Below, in pieces: positions 20,114-29,083 of a stretch of DNA of 64,000 nucleotides (positions are counted from its first letter, which is position 1; every line of letters begins with the position of its first letter). The notes below the pieces were generated by a model. That model was not told the origin of the DNA. It ran no database searches and saw only the letters and a list, made by a program, of their open reading frames with translations. This DNA comes from Thermoproteaceae archaeon (lineage in GTDB: Archaea; Thermoproteota; Thermoprotei; Thermoproteales; Thermoproteaceae). The position numbers and the translations under genes were made by a program. The DNA lies in NCBI GenBank assembly GCA_020833025.1, contig JAJHRB010000002.1:1-64000 (forward strand), given 5' to 3'.

Positions 20114-21241
20114 GTGGCGCTCTACTGGGAGTCCTACAGGCCGGACGCGCTGACGGTGTGGGAGAGCCAGGTCGTGAGGGAGAGGCTGGGCTGGTACCGC
20201 GCGGTGATGCGCGACGAGGCCCCCGCTAAGTTTCACATAGCCGCGAGAATAGAGGCACCTGCGGACTACGCGTCCATGGAAGACTCGGAGCTCTGGAGGC
20301 TGCACGAGAGCCTCTCGCGCGAGTTCGACGAGGAGTGGGCCGCGCAGAGGGAGAGACACGACGTGTCGCTCGTGAGGAGGAAGCTCCCGGGGGCCTCGCT
20401 TCTTGACGTCAAGATAGAGCTCGCGCGGAGACAGCTGGGGCGCTGCATGTTATGCGAGAGGAGGTGCGGCGTAAACAGGGCGCAGAGAGTCGGCGCGTGC
20501 CTGCTGAACGGCAAGGCGCGCGTCGCCAGCTTCTTCCACCACCTCGGCGAGGAGTCGCCGCTCGTGCCCTCCGGCACTATATTCTTTTCTGGGTGTAACT
20601 TCCGCTGCGTTTACTGCCAGAACTGGGACATATCGCAGCACCCCGAGGCCGGCGTTGAGGCCACTGCAGAGACCCTCGCCGCGATTCAGGTAAAGCTGAG
20701 GCGCGAGGGGGCCCGCAACATCAACTGGGTCGGCGGCGAGCCCACCCCGAACATGCCGCACATACTGGAGTCCATGAGAGTCCTCGCCGAGAGGGGAGTT
20801 AACGTGCCGCAATTGTGGAACTCGAACATGTACATGACGCCGGAGGGCACGTCGCTGGTACTTCACGTCATTGACATATGGCTGCCTGACTTCAAGTACG
20901 GCAACAACAAGTGTGCCGCGCGCTACTCTGTAGCCCCGCGGTACTGGGAGGTCGTGACCCGGAACTTCCTCTCCATCTGCAGCAGGGGGGAGGACGTGAT
21001 AGTGAGGCACCTAGTACTGCCGGGGCATCTCGAGTGCTGCACGAAGCCGGTGCTCAAGTGGCTTGCGGAGAATTGCAAGCGTGCCCTCGTGAACATAATG
21101 GACCAGTACAGGCCGGAGTACCTCGTGCTGAGACTGGAGAGGTACAGGGAGATCAGGAGGAGGGTCGCGGACGCCGAGATGAAGGCGGCTTACGAGTATG
21201 CAGACGCGTTAGGGCTGGCGTGGCGCGAGGTGACAAGATAG
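20114..21241 (+). CDS. Radical SAM protein (PFL-activating-enzyme-like)
   Basis: CMLCERRCGVNRAQRVGACLLNG; FFSGCNFRCVYCQNWDIS; NWVGGEPTPNMPHIL. Confidence 0.92.
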   Translation: MALYWESYRPDALTVWESQVVRERLGWYRAVMRDEAPAKFHIAARIEAPADYASMEDSELWRLHESLSREFDEEWAAQRERHDVSLVRRKLPGASLLDVKIELARRQLGRCMLCERRCGVNRAQRVGACLLNGKARVASFFHHLGEESPLVPSGTIFFSGCNFRCVYCQNWDISQHPEAGVEATAETLAAIQVKLRREGARNINWVGGEPTPNMPHILESMRVLAERGVNVPQLWNSNMYMTPEGTSLVLHVIDIWLPDFKYGNNKCAARYSVAPRYWEVVTRNFLSICSRGEDVIVRHLVLPGHLECCTKPVLKWLAENCKRALVNIMDQYRPEYLVLRLERYREIRRRVADAEMKAAYEYADALGLAWREVTR

Positions 21242-21308
21242 CGGGGAGCTCGTGTATTACAGAAGAATTACCGAAGCTGGCTTTTAAACCCTGTTTTCTC
21301 AGGGCGCC

Positions 21309-21482
21309 GTGGCGGCGCAGCGGAAGCTCAAGTTCTACGACATAAAGGCAAGGCAGTCCTTCGAGACAGAGCAGTACGAGATAGTCGAGAAGCAGACGGC
21401 GAGGGGGCCAATGCTCTTTGCCGTTGCCGCGTCGCCGTACACGGGAATCAAGGTCTGGAGGCTGCTGGGGAAGAAGAAGTAG
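21309..21482 (+). CDS. CC1-like crenarchaeal chromatin/ssDNA-binding small protein (tentative)
   Basis: 57 aa VAAQRKLKFYDIKARQSFETEQYEIVEKQTARGPMLFAVAASPYTGIKVWRLLGKKK; below ORF-track length cutoff. Confidence 0.55.
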   Translation: MAAQRKLKFYDIKARQSFETEQYEIVEKQTARGPMLFAVAASPYTGIKVWRLLGKKK

Positions 21483-21512
21483 GCCGTCAAAAATACCCCC
21501 TTTTTTGTTACC

Positions 21513-21833
21513 ATGATCGACACTGTTCTGGGGTCCCCCACCAGAATAAGCATAATCCTCGCCCTGTGGCGCCGCGGCGAGATGAATCTGGCTGAGCTGG
21601 CGAGGCTCGTGAACTCAGACCAGAGGTCGGTGGCGCGCCACCTCAGACAGCTCGCGTGTCACGGCATCGTCGAGACGAAGCTCGTGGGCCGCACGAAGCT
21701 CTACAGGCTGTCCGGGAATCCCGCCGTGCGGCAGCTTGCTGAGGCCCTGGCGGCCGCGGACAGGCAGCTCTCGGCGCTGGTGAGGGAGAGCGGGCTCGCT
21801 GGGGGCGGGAGACAGGAGGCCGCTCGCGCCTAG
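21513..21833 (+). CDS. ArsR-type HTH regulator
   Basis: GSPTRISIILALWRRGEMNLAELARLVNSDQRSVARHLRQLACHGIVETKLVGRTKLYRL. Confidence 0.85.
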   Translation: MIDTVLGSPTRISIILALWRRGEMNLAELARLVNSDQRSVARHLRQLACHGIVETKLVGRTKLYRLSGNPAVRQLAEALAAADRQLSALVRESGLAGGGRQEAARA

Positions 21834-21905
21834 TGCGGCGTCTTTTCTCCAGCGCGCCACTGCGCCCGCCCGGCCGGAGCGGGCTGGCGGCTGGGCGAGC
21901 GTGAG

Positions 21906-22026
21906 TGGCGGGCCCGGTGGGATTTGAACCCACGACGTCCGCCCGCGTGGCGGCCTACGGCTCCGAAGGCTCGGCGGGCTCCCGCAGGAGTCCACCGCCG
22001 CTCCGACCGGGCTGAGCTACGGGCCC
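21906..22026 (-). tRNA. tRNA-Arg(TCG) with two introns: ~25 nt in anticodon stem (30/31, 21970-21994) and 18 nt in variable loop (21936-21953)
   Basis: Spliced: GGGCCCG-TA-GCTCAGCCCGGTCGGAGC-G-GCGG/C-CTTCGGA-GCCGT-AGG/TC-GTGGG-TTCAAAT-CCCAC-CGGGCCC-G-CCA; matches the Arg(CCT) framework. Confidence 0.85.
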
Positions 22027-22091
22027 CGGCACTCCCTGCGGCGGCCTTATTAAACTTTCGCCAGCCGCCACGCTCTTAACCCGCCCGGGCA

Positions 22092-23432
22092 GTGCGCTTC
22101 GTGAGCCTCGCGGAGCTCAGGAGGCTGTTCGGCGACAGGCTTATAGAGGATCCCGTCATAGTCGCGCTCTACTCCCGCGACGCCTCTCTGGAACCGCGGC
22201 CGGCGGGGGCCATCGGCGTCGTGCTCCCCGAGAGCGAGGAGGAGGTGGTCGAGCTCGTGAGGTGGGCAGTCAGGAACAGGGCCCCGCTGTACCCTCAGGG
22301 CAGCGCCACGAGCCTCTCCGGCAGTGCCGCCGCGACGTCTCCGGGCGTTGTCGTGAGCTTCGAGAGGATGGCGAGGATGGAGCTGCGCCCCGAGGACGGG
22401 ATTGCAGTGGTCGAGCCGGGCGTCAGGCTGGAGGAGCTAAACGCCGAGCTTGCCCGCCACGGCCTCTTCTTTCCCGTGGACCCCGGCTCCGCCATGAGCG
22501 CCACGGTGGGCGGCCTCGTGGCAAGCGGCGGCGGCGGCATGTGCGGCGTGAGGTACGGGACTGTCAGGGACTGGGTGCTCGGGCTCAGGGTCGTCACGGG
22601 CCGCGGCGACGTGCTCAAGATCGGCTGCAGGACTCTCAAGTGCAGGAGCGGGTACGACCTGGTTAGGCTCTTCGTAGGCAGCGAGGGGACTCTCGGCCTC
22701 ATAACCGAGGCCGCGCTGAGGCTCGCGCCGCTGCCCGAGTCGGCAGCCGCCCTGCTAGTGTACTACGACGACGTTGAGGCCCTCGCCGGCGACGTGGCCC
22801 GCGTCAGGGCAGGCCGCGTCTGGCCTCTCTTCGCCGAGTACATGGATGCCGAGGCCTCGGCGCTGGTGGGGCTCGAGAGGAGGCACGCGCTCTTCATAGG
22901 CGTGGAGTCGCCCGCCGGGGCCGAGGGGGCAGCGCTGGAGAGGCTCGAGTCGCTGCTCAGGGGGGAGGTGGCACGGAGGGCCGCCGGCTGGGCCGCGGCG
23001 GCGGGGCTCCTCGAGCCTAGGAGGAGGCTATTCGCCGCGCAGGCGGCAAGGGCGCGGGAGGGAGGCGGGGTGCTGGTCGTTGAGGACGTGGCGGTCCCGC
23101 CGTCTAGGCTCGCCGAGGCGGTGAGGGTGCTGAGGGCGCTCGCCGAGAGGCACGGGCTGCCGCTAATTATCGGCGGCCACGTCGGCGAGGGGAACCTCCA
23201 CCCGGCCACGTGGTGCGGGGCTGACGGGGGGCAGAGGCTGCGGGAATTTCTGCGCGACGTGGCGGCGCTGGTGGCGGGTCTCGGCGGGACCGTCTCGGCG
23301 GAGCACGGCGTTGGGGCCCTCAAGAGGGAGCTAGTCGCGCTGGAGCTCGGCGAGAGGGCCCTCGCCTACATGAGAGAGCTGAAGCGCGTCTTCGACCCCC
23401 ACGGCATTCTTAACCCGGGCAAGGTAGTGTAG
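22092..23432 (+). CDS. FAD-linked oxidase (glycolate oxidase GlcD/D-lactate dehydrogenase type)
   Basis: RAPLYPQGSATSLSGSAAATSPGVVVSFERM; VDPGSAMSATVGGLVASGGGGMCGVRYGTVRDWVLGLRVV; GTVSAEHGVGALKRE. Confidence 0.93.
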   Translation: MRFVSLAELRRLFGDRLIEDPVIVALYSRDASLEPRPAGAIGVVLPESEEEVVELVRWAVRNRAPLYPQGSATSLSGSAAATSPGVVVSFERMARMELRPEDGIAVVEPGVRLEELNAELARHGLFFPVDPGSAMSATVGGLVASGGGGMCGVRYGTVRDWVLGLRVVTGRGDVLKIGCRTLKCRSGYDLVRLFVGSEGTLGLITEAALRLAPLPESAAALLVYYDDVEALAGDVARVRAGRVWPLFAEYMDAEASALVGLERRHALFIGVESPAGAEGAALERLESLLRGEVARRAAGWAAAAGLLEPRRRLFAAQAARAREGGGVLVVEDVAVPPSRLAEAVRVLRALAERHGLPLIIGGHVGEGNLHPATWCGADGGQRLREFLRDVAALVAGLGGTVSAEHGVGALKRELVALELGERALAYMRELKRVFDPHGILNPGKVV

Positions 23433-23472
23433 CGGCTGAAGGCCCCGCCCCGAGGGGCAGGAGTGGTCGTCG

Positions 23473-23850
23473 TCAGTAGCGCCCCTCGAGGATCCTGCGC
23501 ACGAGGTGCGCGATGTGGGGGGCCTTCCTCTCCAGCAGCGCGAGAGCGTCGCGGAGGGACGCGCCCGGATCGCCCCCCAGCGCCCTGAATGTCAGGGCCA
23601 GCTCCTCAAACACGTCGGCAACTCTGATGCTGTTCATCCACTCGTCGGTGTTAAGCGCGACGTAGCGCCTCCTGCCGATTTTGAACGTCCTCACGACGCC
23701 ACCCCGCTCCAGCGTGAAGACATGCCACTGTACGGCGCCGTAAGACATGCCAGTGATCTTGGCAAGCCTGTACATCGGCACCGCGCCGAATTTCTTAAGC
23801 GCCTCAATTATTGCCTCCCTCGGGCTCCTGCGCTCGCTCACGCTATGCAC
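23473..23850 (-). CDS. Winged-helix transcriptional regulator
   Basis: EALKKFGAVPMYRLAKITGMSYGAVQWHVFTLERGGVVRTFKIGRRRYVAL. Confidence 0.75.
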   Translation of the reverse strand: MHSVSERRSPREAIIEALKKFGAVPMYRLAKITGMSYGAVQWHVFTLERGGVVRTFKIGRRRYVALNTDEWMNSIRVADVFEELALTFRALGGDPGASLRDALALLERKAPHIAHLVRRILEGRY

Positions 23851-23990
23851 TTGTAGTGATATTTTTAACCTATACTTACTGTGCACACCAACCGGAATGA
23901 TGAGGCCAGGCGCTGTCGAGCGGTGAGATGAGCTCGAGAGGGCTGAGCCTCCGCGACGGAGAGTTTATCTAGAGCCGCGCGCTCCATACA

Positions 23991-24992
23991 GTGCAAGAGA
24001 TAGTCGAGGCGATAAGGCGCGGCATGACGCTGGTGTACGGGCCGCCGGGCTCGGGAAAGACCTCGCTGGCGATGACACTCGCCGACAGGGTGGCGAGCCG
24101 CGCGCTCTGGGTGTCAACAGTGGAGGGGCCGGAGCTGCTGAGGGAGGCCGCGAGAAGGCTGGCGGTGGACGCCGGGAAGTTCGACTTCTACGACTTCCCG
24201 CGCGCGTTCGGCAGGAGCATCATGCTGTTCGTCCTCGAGCGCGCGAGGGACTACGATGCCATTGTCGTGGACTCGGTCAGCGGCATTGCACCGCGGCGCG
24301 AGATCGGAACGCTGACACACTCGGTCCTCTACCAGCTGGCAAGGGAGAGGCCAGTGATTCTCGTCGCCGAGAGAGAGACGCCGAGAGTTGCCTACATTGC
24401 GGACAACGTGGTGCGGGTATGGTACAGAAGGACGAGCTTGGGGCACATCGTGAGGTTCGTGCAGCTCGAAAAGTCGCGGGTCCTGCCGCCGGGACCGCGG
24501 CGCGTATTCGAGATAGTCGAGGGCCGGGGAGTTATGTGCCTGGACGTCACAAGGACTGGAGGGCGTGCAGGGGTAATTTACGACAAGAGGCTGGGCGTGG
24601 AGGCCGCGCGCCGCGGCGTGATATGCGCGCTCTCTGAGAGCGCGAGAAGGCTCGCAGACTTCCTGGAAAAAATAAAGGATGGCGCGCTCTTCGTGCAAAT
24701 AGGGCCCTGGACAGTATTTCAAGGCCTTGACGTGAGCGAGAAGAGAGTTTACGTCATCAGGGCCTTTCACGACCTTTTCAGGCTGGCGGCCGAGTTGGAG
24801 TCAGGAGGGGCAAGGCCTCAGTACATCGTGGCGGGGGGTCTCGCGAACTTGAGAGCGGGGGAGCAAATGATATATCTTGCTGCGCTTTGCGCCTGCGCTG
24901 AATTTGCCGGTCACCTAGTCCTGGCGGATGTCTGCTCGGCTGACAGATCGAAAGAGCTTGCCTCGCTCTGCGGCGAGATTATTACCGTCTAG
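23991..24992 (+). CDS. RecA-fold ATPase (RadA/KaiC-related)
   Basis: MTLVYGPPGSGKTSLAMTLADRV; YDAIVVDSVSGIAP. Confidence 0.8.
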   Translation: MQEIVEAIRRGMTLVYGPPGSGKTSLAMTLADRVASRALWVSTVEGPELLREAARRLAVDAGKFDFYDFPRAFGRSIMLFVLERARDYDAIVVDSVSGIAPRREIGTLTHSVLYQLARERPVILVAERETPRVAYIADNVVRVWYRRTSLGHIVRFVQLEKSRVLPPGPRRVFEIVEGRGVMCLDVTRTGGRAGVIYDKRLGVEAARRGVICALSESARRLADFLEKIKDGALFVQIGPWTVFQGLDVSEKRVYVIRAFHDLFRLAAELESGGARPQYIVAGGLANLRAGEQMIYLAALCACAEFAGHLVLADVCSADRSKELASLCGEIITV

Positions 24993-25021
24993 GGCGCAGC
25001 CCCTCTAGGGGCCGCCCCAGT

Positions 25022-25159
25022 CTAGAGTATTGCGCGCACGACACCCGCGCTTGCTAACAGCAGCGCCCCCGCGAGCGCCAGAGGCGCCAGTACTGCTGCC
25101 ACGGCAGACCGCGCATACCTGACGGCAGCCCTCGCGACCTGGACCGTTCTTACAGCCAT
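25022..25159 (-). CDS. Small (45-aa) predicted membrane protein
   Basis: MAVRTVQVARAAVRYARSAVAAVLAPLALAGALLLASAGVVRAIL*. Confidence 0.35.
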   Translation of the reverse strand: MAVRTVQVARAAVRYARSAVAAVLAPLALAGALLLASAGVVRAIL

Positions 25160-25210
25160 GCGGCGGGGCGGGACGCAGGGGAGTATCTACGGCCTCCTTA
25201 CAGCCGAAAG

Positions 25211-25231
25211 CCCCGCCCCTCAGGGCGGGGG
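25211..25231. repeat. Solo IS605/TnpB-type terminal hairpin
   Basis: ccccgcccctcagggcggggg, matching hairpins at 29721 and 35586. Confidence 0.45.
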
Positions 25232-25285
25232 GTCAGAGCCCGCGTGCAGCGCCACGCTTTTTTTTACCCCCGCGCGACGCGCTCC

Positions 25286-26146
25286 GTGCCGGTGCCGATA
25301 TTTGACAACCACGCCCACGCCAACGAGCGAACGGGCCTCGGCGCCGCCGAGGTTGCCAGGAAGTTCAAGGCCGCCGGTGGCACCGGCATAGTGCTCGTCT
25401 CGCTGACCACGTGGTCGGTCGGCGGGAGGCCGGGAGACAGAGACTCCGTCGTGAGGCTGTACGAGCACACTGCAAGGGGTGCCGAGGCCGCAAGGGCTCA
25501 GGGACTCGCCGCCGGGGCCGTCATCGGCGTGCACCCGGCCGAGTGCGCGAGGCTCCTCGAGGCAGGCTGGGACGGGGGCGACGTCGAGGAGTTCATGCTG
25601 TGGGCGGTCGACCTGGCCGCGAGATACGTCGAGGAGGGGCGCGCCGTGGGCCTCGGGGAGTTCGGCAGGCCCCACTGGCCCGCGGGCCCCCGCGTCGTTG
25701 AGCTCTGCAACAGGGTGGCGCTCTACGCGCTCGAGAGGGCCAGAGACGTCGACGCCGCCGTTCACCTGCACCTGGAGAGGGGCGGGCGGGCGACTGTAGA
25801 CTCGGTAGCCGAGCTCGCCCGCAGGGCTGGCGTGAGGCCGGAGCGCGTCGTGATACACCACGCCGAGGGCGCCCTCGCGGGATACGCGCGGGAGAGGGGG
25901 CTCTCGCCGTCAGTGCCCGTGGGGCGCAGGGGAGAGCTCGACGCCGCGCTTAAGGCGGGGCCTGTGTTCGTCGTCGAGAGCGACTACCTCGACGACAGAT
26001 CGAGGCCAGGCGCCGTCATCCCCCCGTGGTCTCTCGCGGGCAAGCTCAAGCAGTACCTGGCGAGGGGCGCCATTACAGAGGACTACCTCCGCGAGATTTG
26101 CGCCGCCAACGTCAGGCGCATTTACGGCTGGCGCCTGCAGCTGTGA
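25286..26146 (+). CDS. TatD-related metal-dependent hydrolase
   Basis: PIFDNHAHANERTGLGAAE; VIGVHPAE; GLGEFGRPHW; FVVESDYLDD. Confidence 0.85.
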   Translation: MPVPIFDNHAHANERTGLGAAEVARKFKAAGGTGIVLVSLTTWSVGGRPGDRDSVVRLYEHTARGAEAARAQGLAAGAVIGVHPAECARLLEAGWDGGDVEEFMLWAVDLAARYVEEGRAVGLGEFGRPHWPAGPRVVELCNRVALYALERARDVDAAVHLHLERGGRATVDSVAELARRAGVRPERVVIHHAEGALAGYARERGLSPSVPVGRRGELDAALKAGPVFVVESDYLDDRSRPGAVIPPWSLAGKLKQYLARGAITEDYLREICAANVRRIYGWRLQL

Positions 26147-26148
26147 GG

Positions 26149-27363
26149 CTACCTCCTCAGCGCGCCGAGAACCTTCTTTATCGCCGCAGCCGTGTCCACC
26201 GCGTCCTGCTCCGTCAAGTTCGGCGTGACGAGAAGCGACATAACCCTCTCGGCGGCCCACTCGGCGTTTGGCAGCGGCGCGTACTTAACCCTGCCGCGGT
26301 AGTGCGGGCACGACCACGGGCAGCCCCGCCCGTGCCCCTCCCTCCTCTGGAACAGCGGGGTCCTGTAGAGAGGCGCCGGGTAGGCCACGAAGGCATTGAG
26401 CACGCCCTCGGCCCTGACCGCCCTGACGACATAGTCTCTGGGCTTGCTGAGCCTCTCGACGAGCAAGAGGGCCTGGACGAGGTGCCACGCGTGCCTCATG
26501 TAGGGCCTGGGTCTCGGTATGAGCAGGAGGTCCCCCTCCAGCGGCGCGAGCTCGTCGAGGAGCGCCTTCACGTAAGCCTCCCTCCTCCTGAGGGCCTCGG
26601 GGAGCTGCCGGAGCTGGTAGTAGGCCAGCACTCCCTGCAGCTCCGTCATCCTGTAGTTGTAGCCGAGCAGCTCGTACCAGTACTTCTCCGTCTCGCCGTG
26701 AGACCTCAGCAGCCTTGCCCTCTCGGCATACGCCGTCACGTCGGTGGCCACCGCGCCTCCCTCGCCGGCGGCCACGTGCTTCGTTGCATAGAAGCTGAAG
26801 GCCGACACGTGGCCTATTGACCCGACCCTCCTGCCCCTGTACTCTGCCCCGAGGGCCTGCGCCGCGTCCTCCACTACCTTGACGCCGTGCCTCTCCGCGA
26901 TCTTCACGAGCTCGTCCATCTCGGCAGGCATGCCGGCGAGGTGCACGACGACAATAGCCCTCGTCCTCTCGGTTATTCTCTCCTCGACCGACGCCGGGTC
27001 GAGGTTCAGCGTTTCCTTGTCAATGTCGGCAAACACCGGCACGGCGTTTGCGTGGAGGGCTGCCGTCGCGCTGGAGGCAAACGTCAGCGGCGACGTCACG
27101 ACCTCGTCGCCGGGCCCCACGCCGATTGCCTTGAGCGCAATGTGCAGAGCCGCCGTGCCGCTGGACGTGGCAATTGCGTGCCTGACGCCGGCGTACCTGG
27201 CCAGCTCCTCCTCGAGCGCCCTGACCCACCTGCCGTGGTGCGCCGCCAGCGCGCCGGCTCTCAGCACCTCTGCAATGGCGCTGAGAACCTCGTCGCTGTA
27301 GACGTCGGGCCGTGGCACTATTGGCGTCTCCCTGACGGGCCTGCCCCCCTCTAGCGCCAGCAT
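26149..27363 (-). CDS. DegT/DnrJ/EryC1 family PLP aminotransferase
   Basis: HAIATSSGTAALHIALKAIGVGPGDEVVTSPLTFASSA; VEDAAQALGAEYRGRRVGSIGHVSAFSFYATKHVAAGEGG. Confidence 0.95.
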   Translation of the reverse strand: MLALEGGRPVRETPIVPRPDVYSDEVLSAIAEVLRAGALAAHHGRWVRALEEELARYAGVRHAIATSSGTAALHIALKAIGVGPGDEVVTSPLTFASSATAALHANAVPVFADIDKETLNLDPASVEERITERTRAIVVVHLAGMPAEMDELVKIAERHGVKVVEDAAQALGAEYRGRRVGSIGHVSAFSFYATKHVAAGEGGAVATDVTAYAERARLLRSHGETEKYWYELLGYNYRMTELQGVLAYYQLRQLPEALRRREAYVKALLDELAPLEGDLLLIPRPRPYMRHAWHLVQALLLVERLSKPRDYVVRAVRAEGVLNAFVAYPAPLYRTPLFQRREGHGRGCPWSCPHYRGRVKYAPLPNAEWAAERVMSLLVTPNLTEQDAVDTAAAIKKVLGALRR

Positions 27364-27391
27364 AGAGGCGCGGGGCCGCCGCGGTTATAAG

Positions 27392-27871
27392 ATGCTCGCT
27401 GCAAAGGCCTTAAAGGGGAATTTCGCGCCGCGCGTGAGGTGGCTCTGCATCGCGTATGCCGCGTACTGGGCGTCAGTCGCGCTGACGGCAGCCCTCGCGC
27501 TCCTGGGGCACCCCATCGTGAGCCCGGACGCAGCTGCCGAGAGCGTTAGAAGGGCCGCCTCGATGCCCTACGAGCAGCGCCTCGCCGGCGCGCTTGCAGA
27601 CGCAATTCTGGTCTCTGCGGCCTCCTACCCAGCGCTGCTCTACCTCGCCGCGGTTTACGGGGCCTTCACGACCGCGCTCGCCGGCGCCTTCGGCGTGCTC
27701 CGCGCGCTGCTCTACGCCGCAGCCATTCAGGCCCTGCTGTTCGTGATGGCCCAGGTCTCTGCGTGGCACCCGCTCGTCCAGCACTTCACCAAGCGCGGCG
27801 CGATTAACTGGAGGAGGTACCTGGCGTGGGTGGCCGCGCTATTCTCGCTGGCTGGAATCCTCGTTATCTAG
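27392..27871 (+). CDS. Predicted membrane protein (Yip1-like topology)
   Basis: Multiple hydrophobic helices. Confidence 0.6.
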   Translation: MLAAKALKGNFAPRVRWLCIAYAAYWASVALTAALALLGHPIVSPDAAAESVRRAASMPYEQRLAGALADAILVSAASYPALLYLAAVYGAFTTALAGAFGVLRALLYAAAIQALLFVMAQVSAWHPLVQHFTKRGAINWRRYLAWVAALFSLAGILVI

Positions 27872-27907
27872 CGCGGGCGCGGGTGCAGGGCGGTGCCGCC
27901 GTTCCCT

Positions 27908-28306
27908 CTATGCTGGCGCGTCGCCGCGCCTGGCCGCGGCGTATTGCTCGGCTATGTCGTAGCCGTACATCAGCCTGAAGAGCGTCCTGCCCTCCTCGGT
28001 CATCTGAGTCGGGTCCCACGGCCTGCTCAAGTCTATCACGACCTCGACCTCCTCCGCCTCGGGCACCGCCGACCTCAGCGCGCGCTCGACCTCCTCAACA
28101 ATAATGCCCGCCAGCGGGCACCCGAGCGCCGTGAGCGTCATGACGACTCTCAGCGCCTTGCCGTCGAGCACCACCTGCCTGACGAGGCCGAGGTCGTAAA
28201 TGTTAATCGGTATCTCGGGGTCGTAGATCCTCCTCAGCGCGTTAACCACCTCCCTCACCCGCTCCGGGGGCAAGTTTGTCTCGAACGCCGGCCTCTCCCC
28301 GCTCAC
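27908..28306 (-). CDS. MIP18/DUF59 (SufT-like) Fe-S assembly protein
   Basis: VNALRRIYDPEIPINIYDLGLV; VVMTLTALGCPLAGIIVEEVERAL. Confidence 0.92.
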   Translation of the reverse strand: MSGERPAFETNLPPERVREVVNALRRIYDPEIPINIYDLGLVRQVVLDGKALRVVMTLTALGCPLAGIIVEEVERALRSAVPEAEEVEVVIDLSRPWDPTQMTEEGRTLFRLMYGYDIAEQYAAARRGDAPA

Positions 28307-28387
28307 GCGTGCCTCGCGCCGCGCCCATAAAAAGCATACCGGCCTCGGGCCGGCGGCACGCGTATTAAGCCAGGCACGCGCAGGGGC

Positions 28388-28927
28388 GTGAGCGAGAGGC
28401 CGCTAAGACTGCTCCACCCCCGCCCGGTCGTCGTGATAGCAACCAAGTGCCCGGGCGGCCGCGTGAATCTCATGCCGGCCTCGTGGAACACGCCGGTCTC
28501 TGAGGAGCCGCCGACCGTCGCAGTGGCAATAGACAGGGAGAGCTACACCCACCAGTGCCTCCAGCACCACAAGCGCGCCACTATAAACATCCTGCCGGTC
28601 GAGGCCGTGGACCTGATATACCGCCTCGGCACTGTCAGCGGGCGCGATGTCGACAAGGTGTCGCGGTTCGGCGTTAGGCTGGAGCCCTCGCAGACTGTCG
28701 ACGTGCCGCGGATTTCCGGCGCGCTCGCGGCGTACGAGGTTGAGGTGTTCAGGGAGGTCGAGGTCGGCGAGGTCACGCTCTATGTATTCCGCGTGCTGTC
28801 GGCGTGGGTGGCGCCGGGAGTTGCAGACCAGTGGGGCTTCGACTTCAGGAAGGTCAGCGTGCCGCTCCACGGTGCCGGGCGCGCGTTTTACAGAGTCGAG
28901 CCGCGCCCGATCTTTGCCAAGAAGTAG
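28388..28927 (+). CDS. Flavin reductase-like FMN-binding protein
   Basis: RPVVVIATKCPGGRVNLMPASWNTPVSEEPPTVAVAIDRESYTHQCLQHHKRATINIL. Confidence 0.9.
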   Translation: MSERPLRLLHPRPVVVIATKCPGGRVNLMPASWNTPVSEEPPTVAVAIDRESYTHQCLQHHKRATINILPVEAVDLIYRLGTVSGRDVDKVSRFGVRLEPSQTVDVPRISGALAAYEVEVFREVEVGEVTLYVFRVLSAWVAPGVADQWGFDFRKVSVPLHGAGRAFYRVEPRPIFAKK

Positions 28928-28936
28928 CTGGAGGGG

Positions 28937-28993
28937 CCGGGGGTCCCGCGGGCGCGCTCCCCCGCCGCTCTATCCAGGCTGAGCTACGGGCCC
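28937..28993 (-). tRNA. Orphan tRNA 5' half (GGGCCCG acceptor, D-arm, start of anticodon stem); candidate split tRNA or remnant
   Basis: GGGCCCGTAGCTCAGCCTGGATAGAGC-G-GCGG then GGGAGCGCGCCCGCGGGACC; no T-arm downstream; TATA-like ttattaa at 29013-29019. Confidence 0.65.
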
Positions 28994-29083
28994 CGGGCAC
29001 GCGTGGGCGGGGCTTATTAAGCTTTGCCGCGCCTGCAGGCCCGCCGGCCTGAGCATTTTTTAGCTGCCGGCGCGTGGGGGTGC

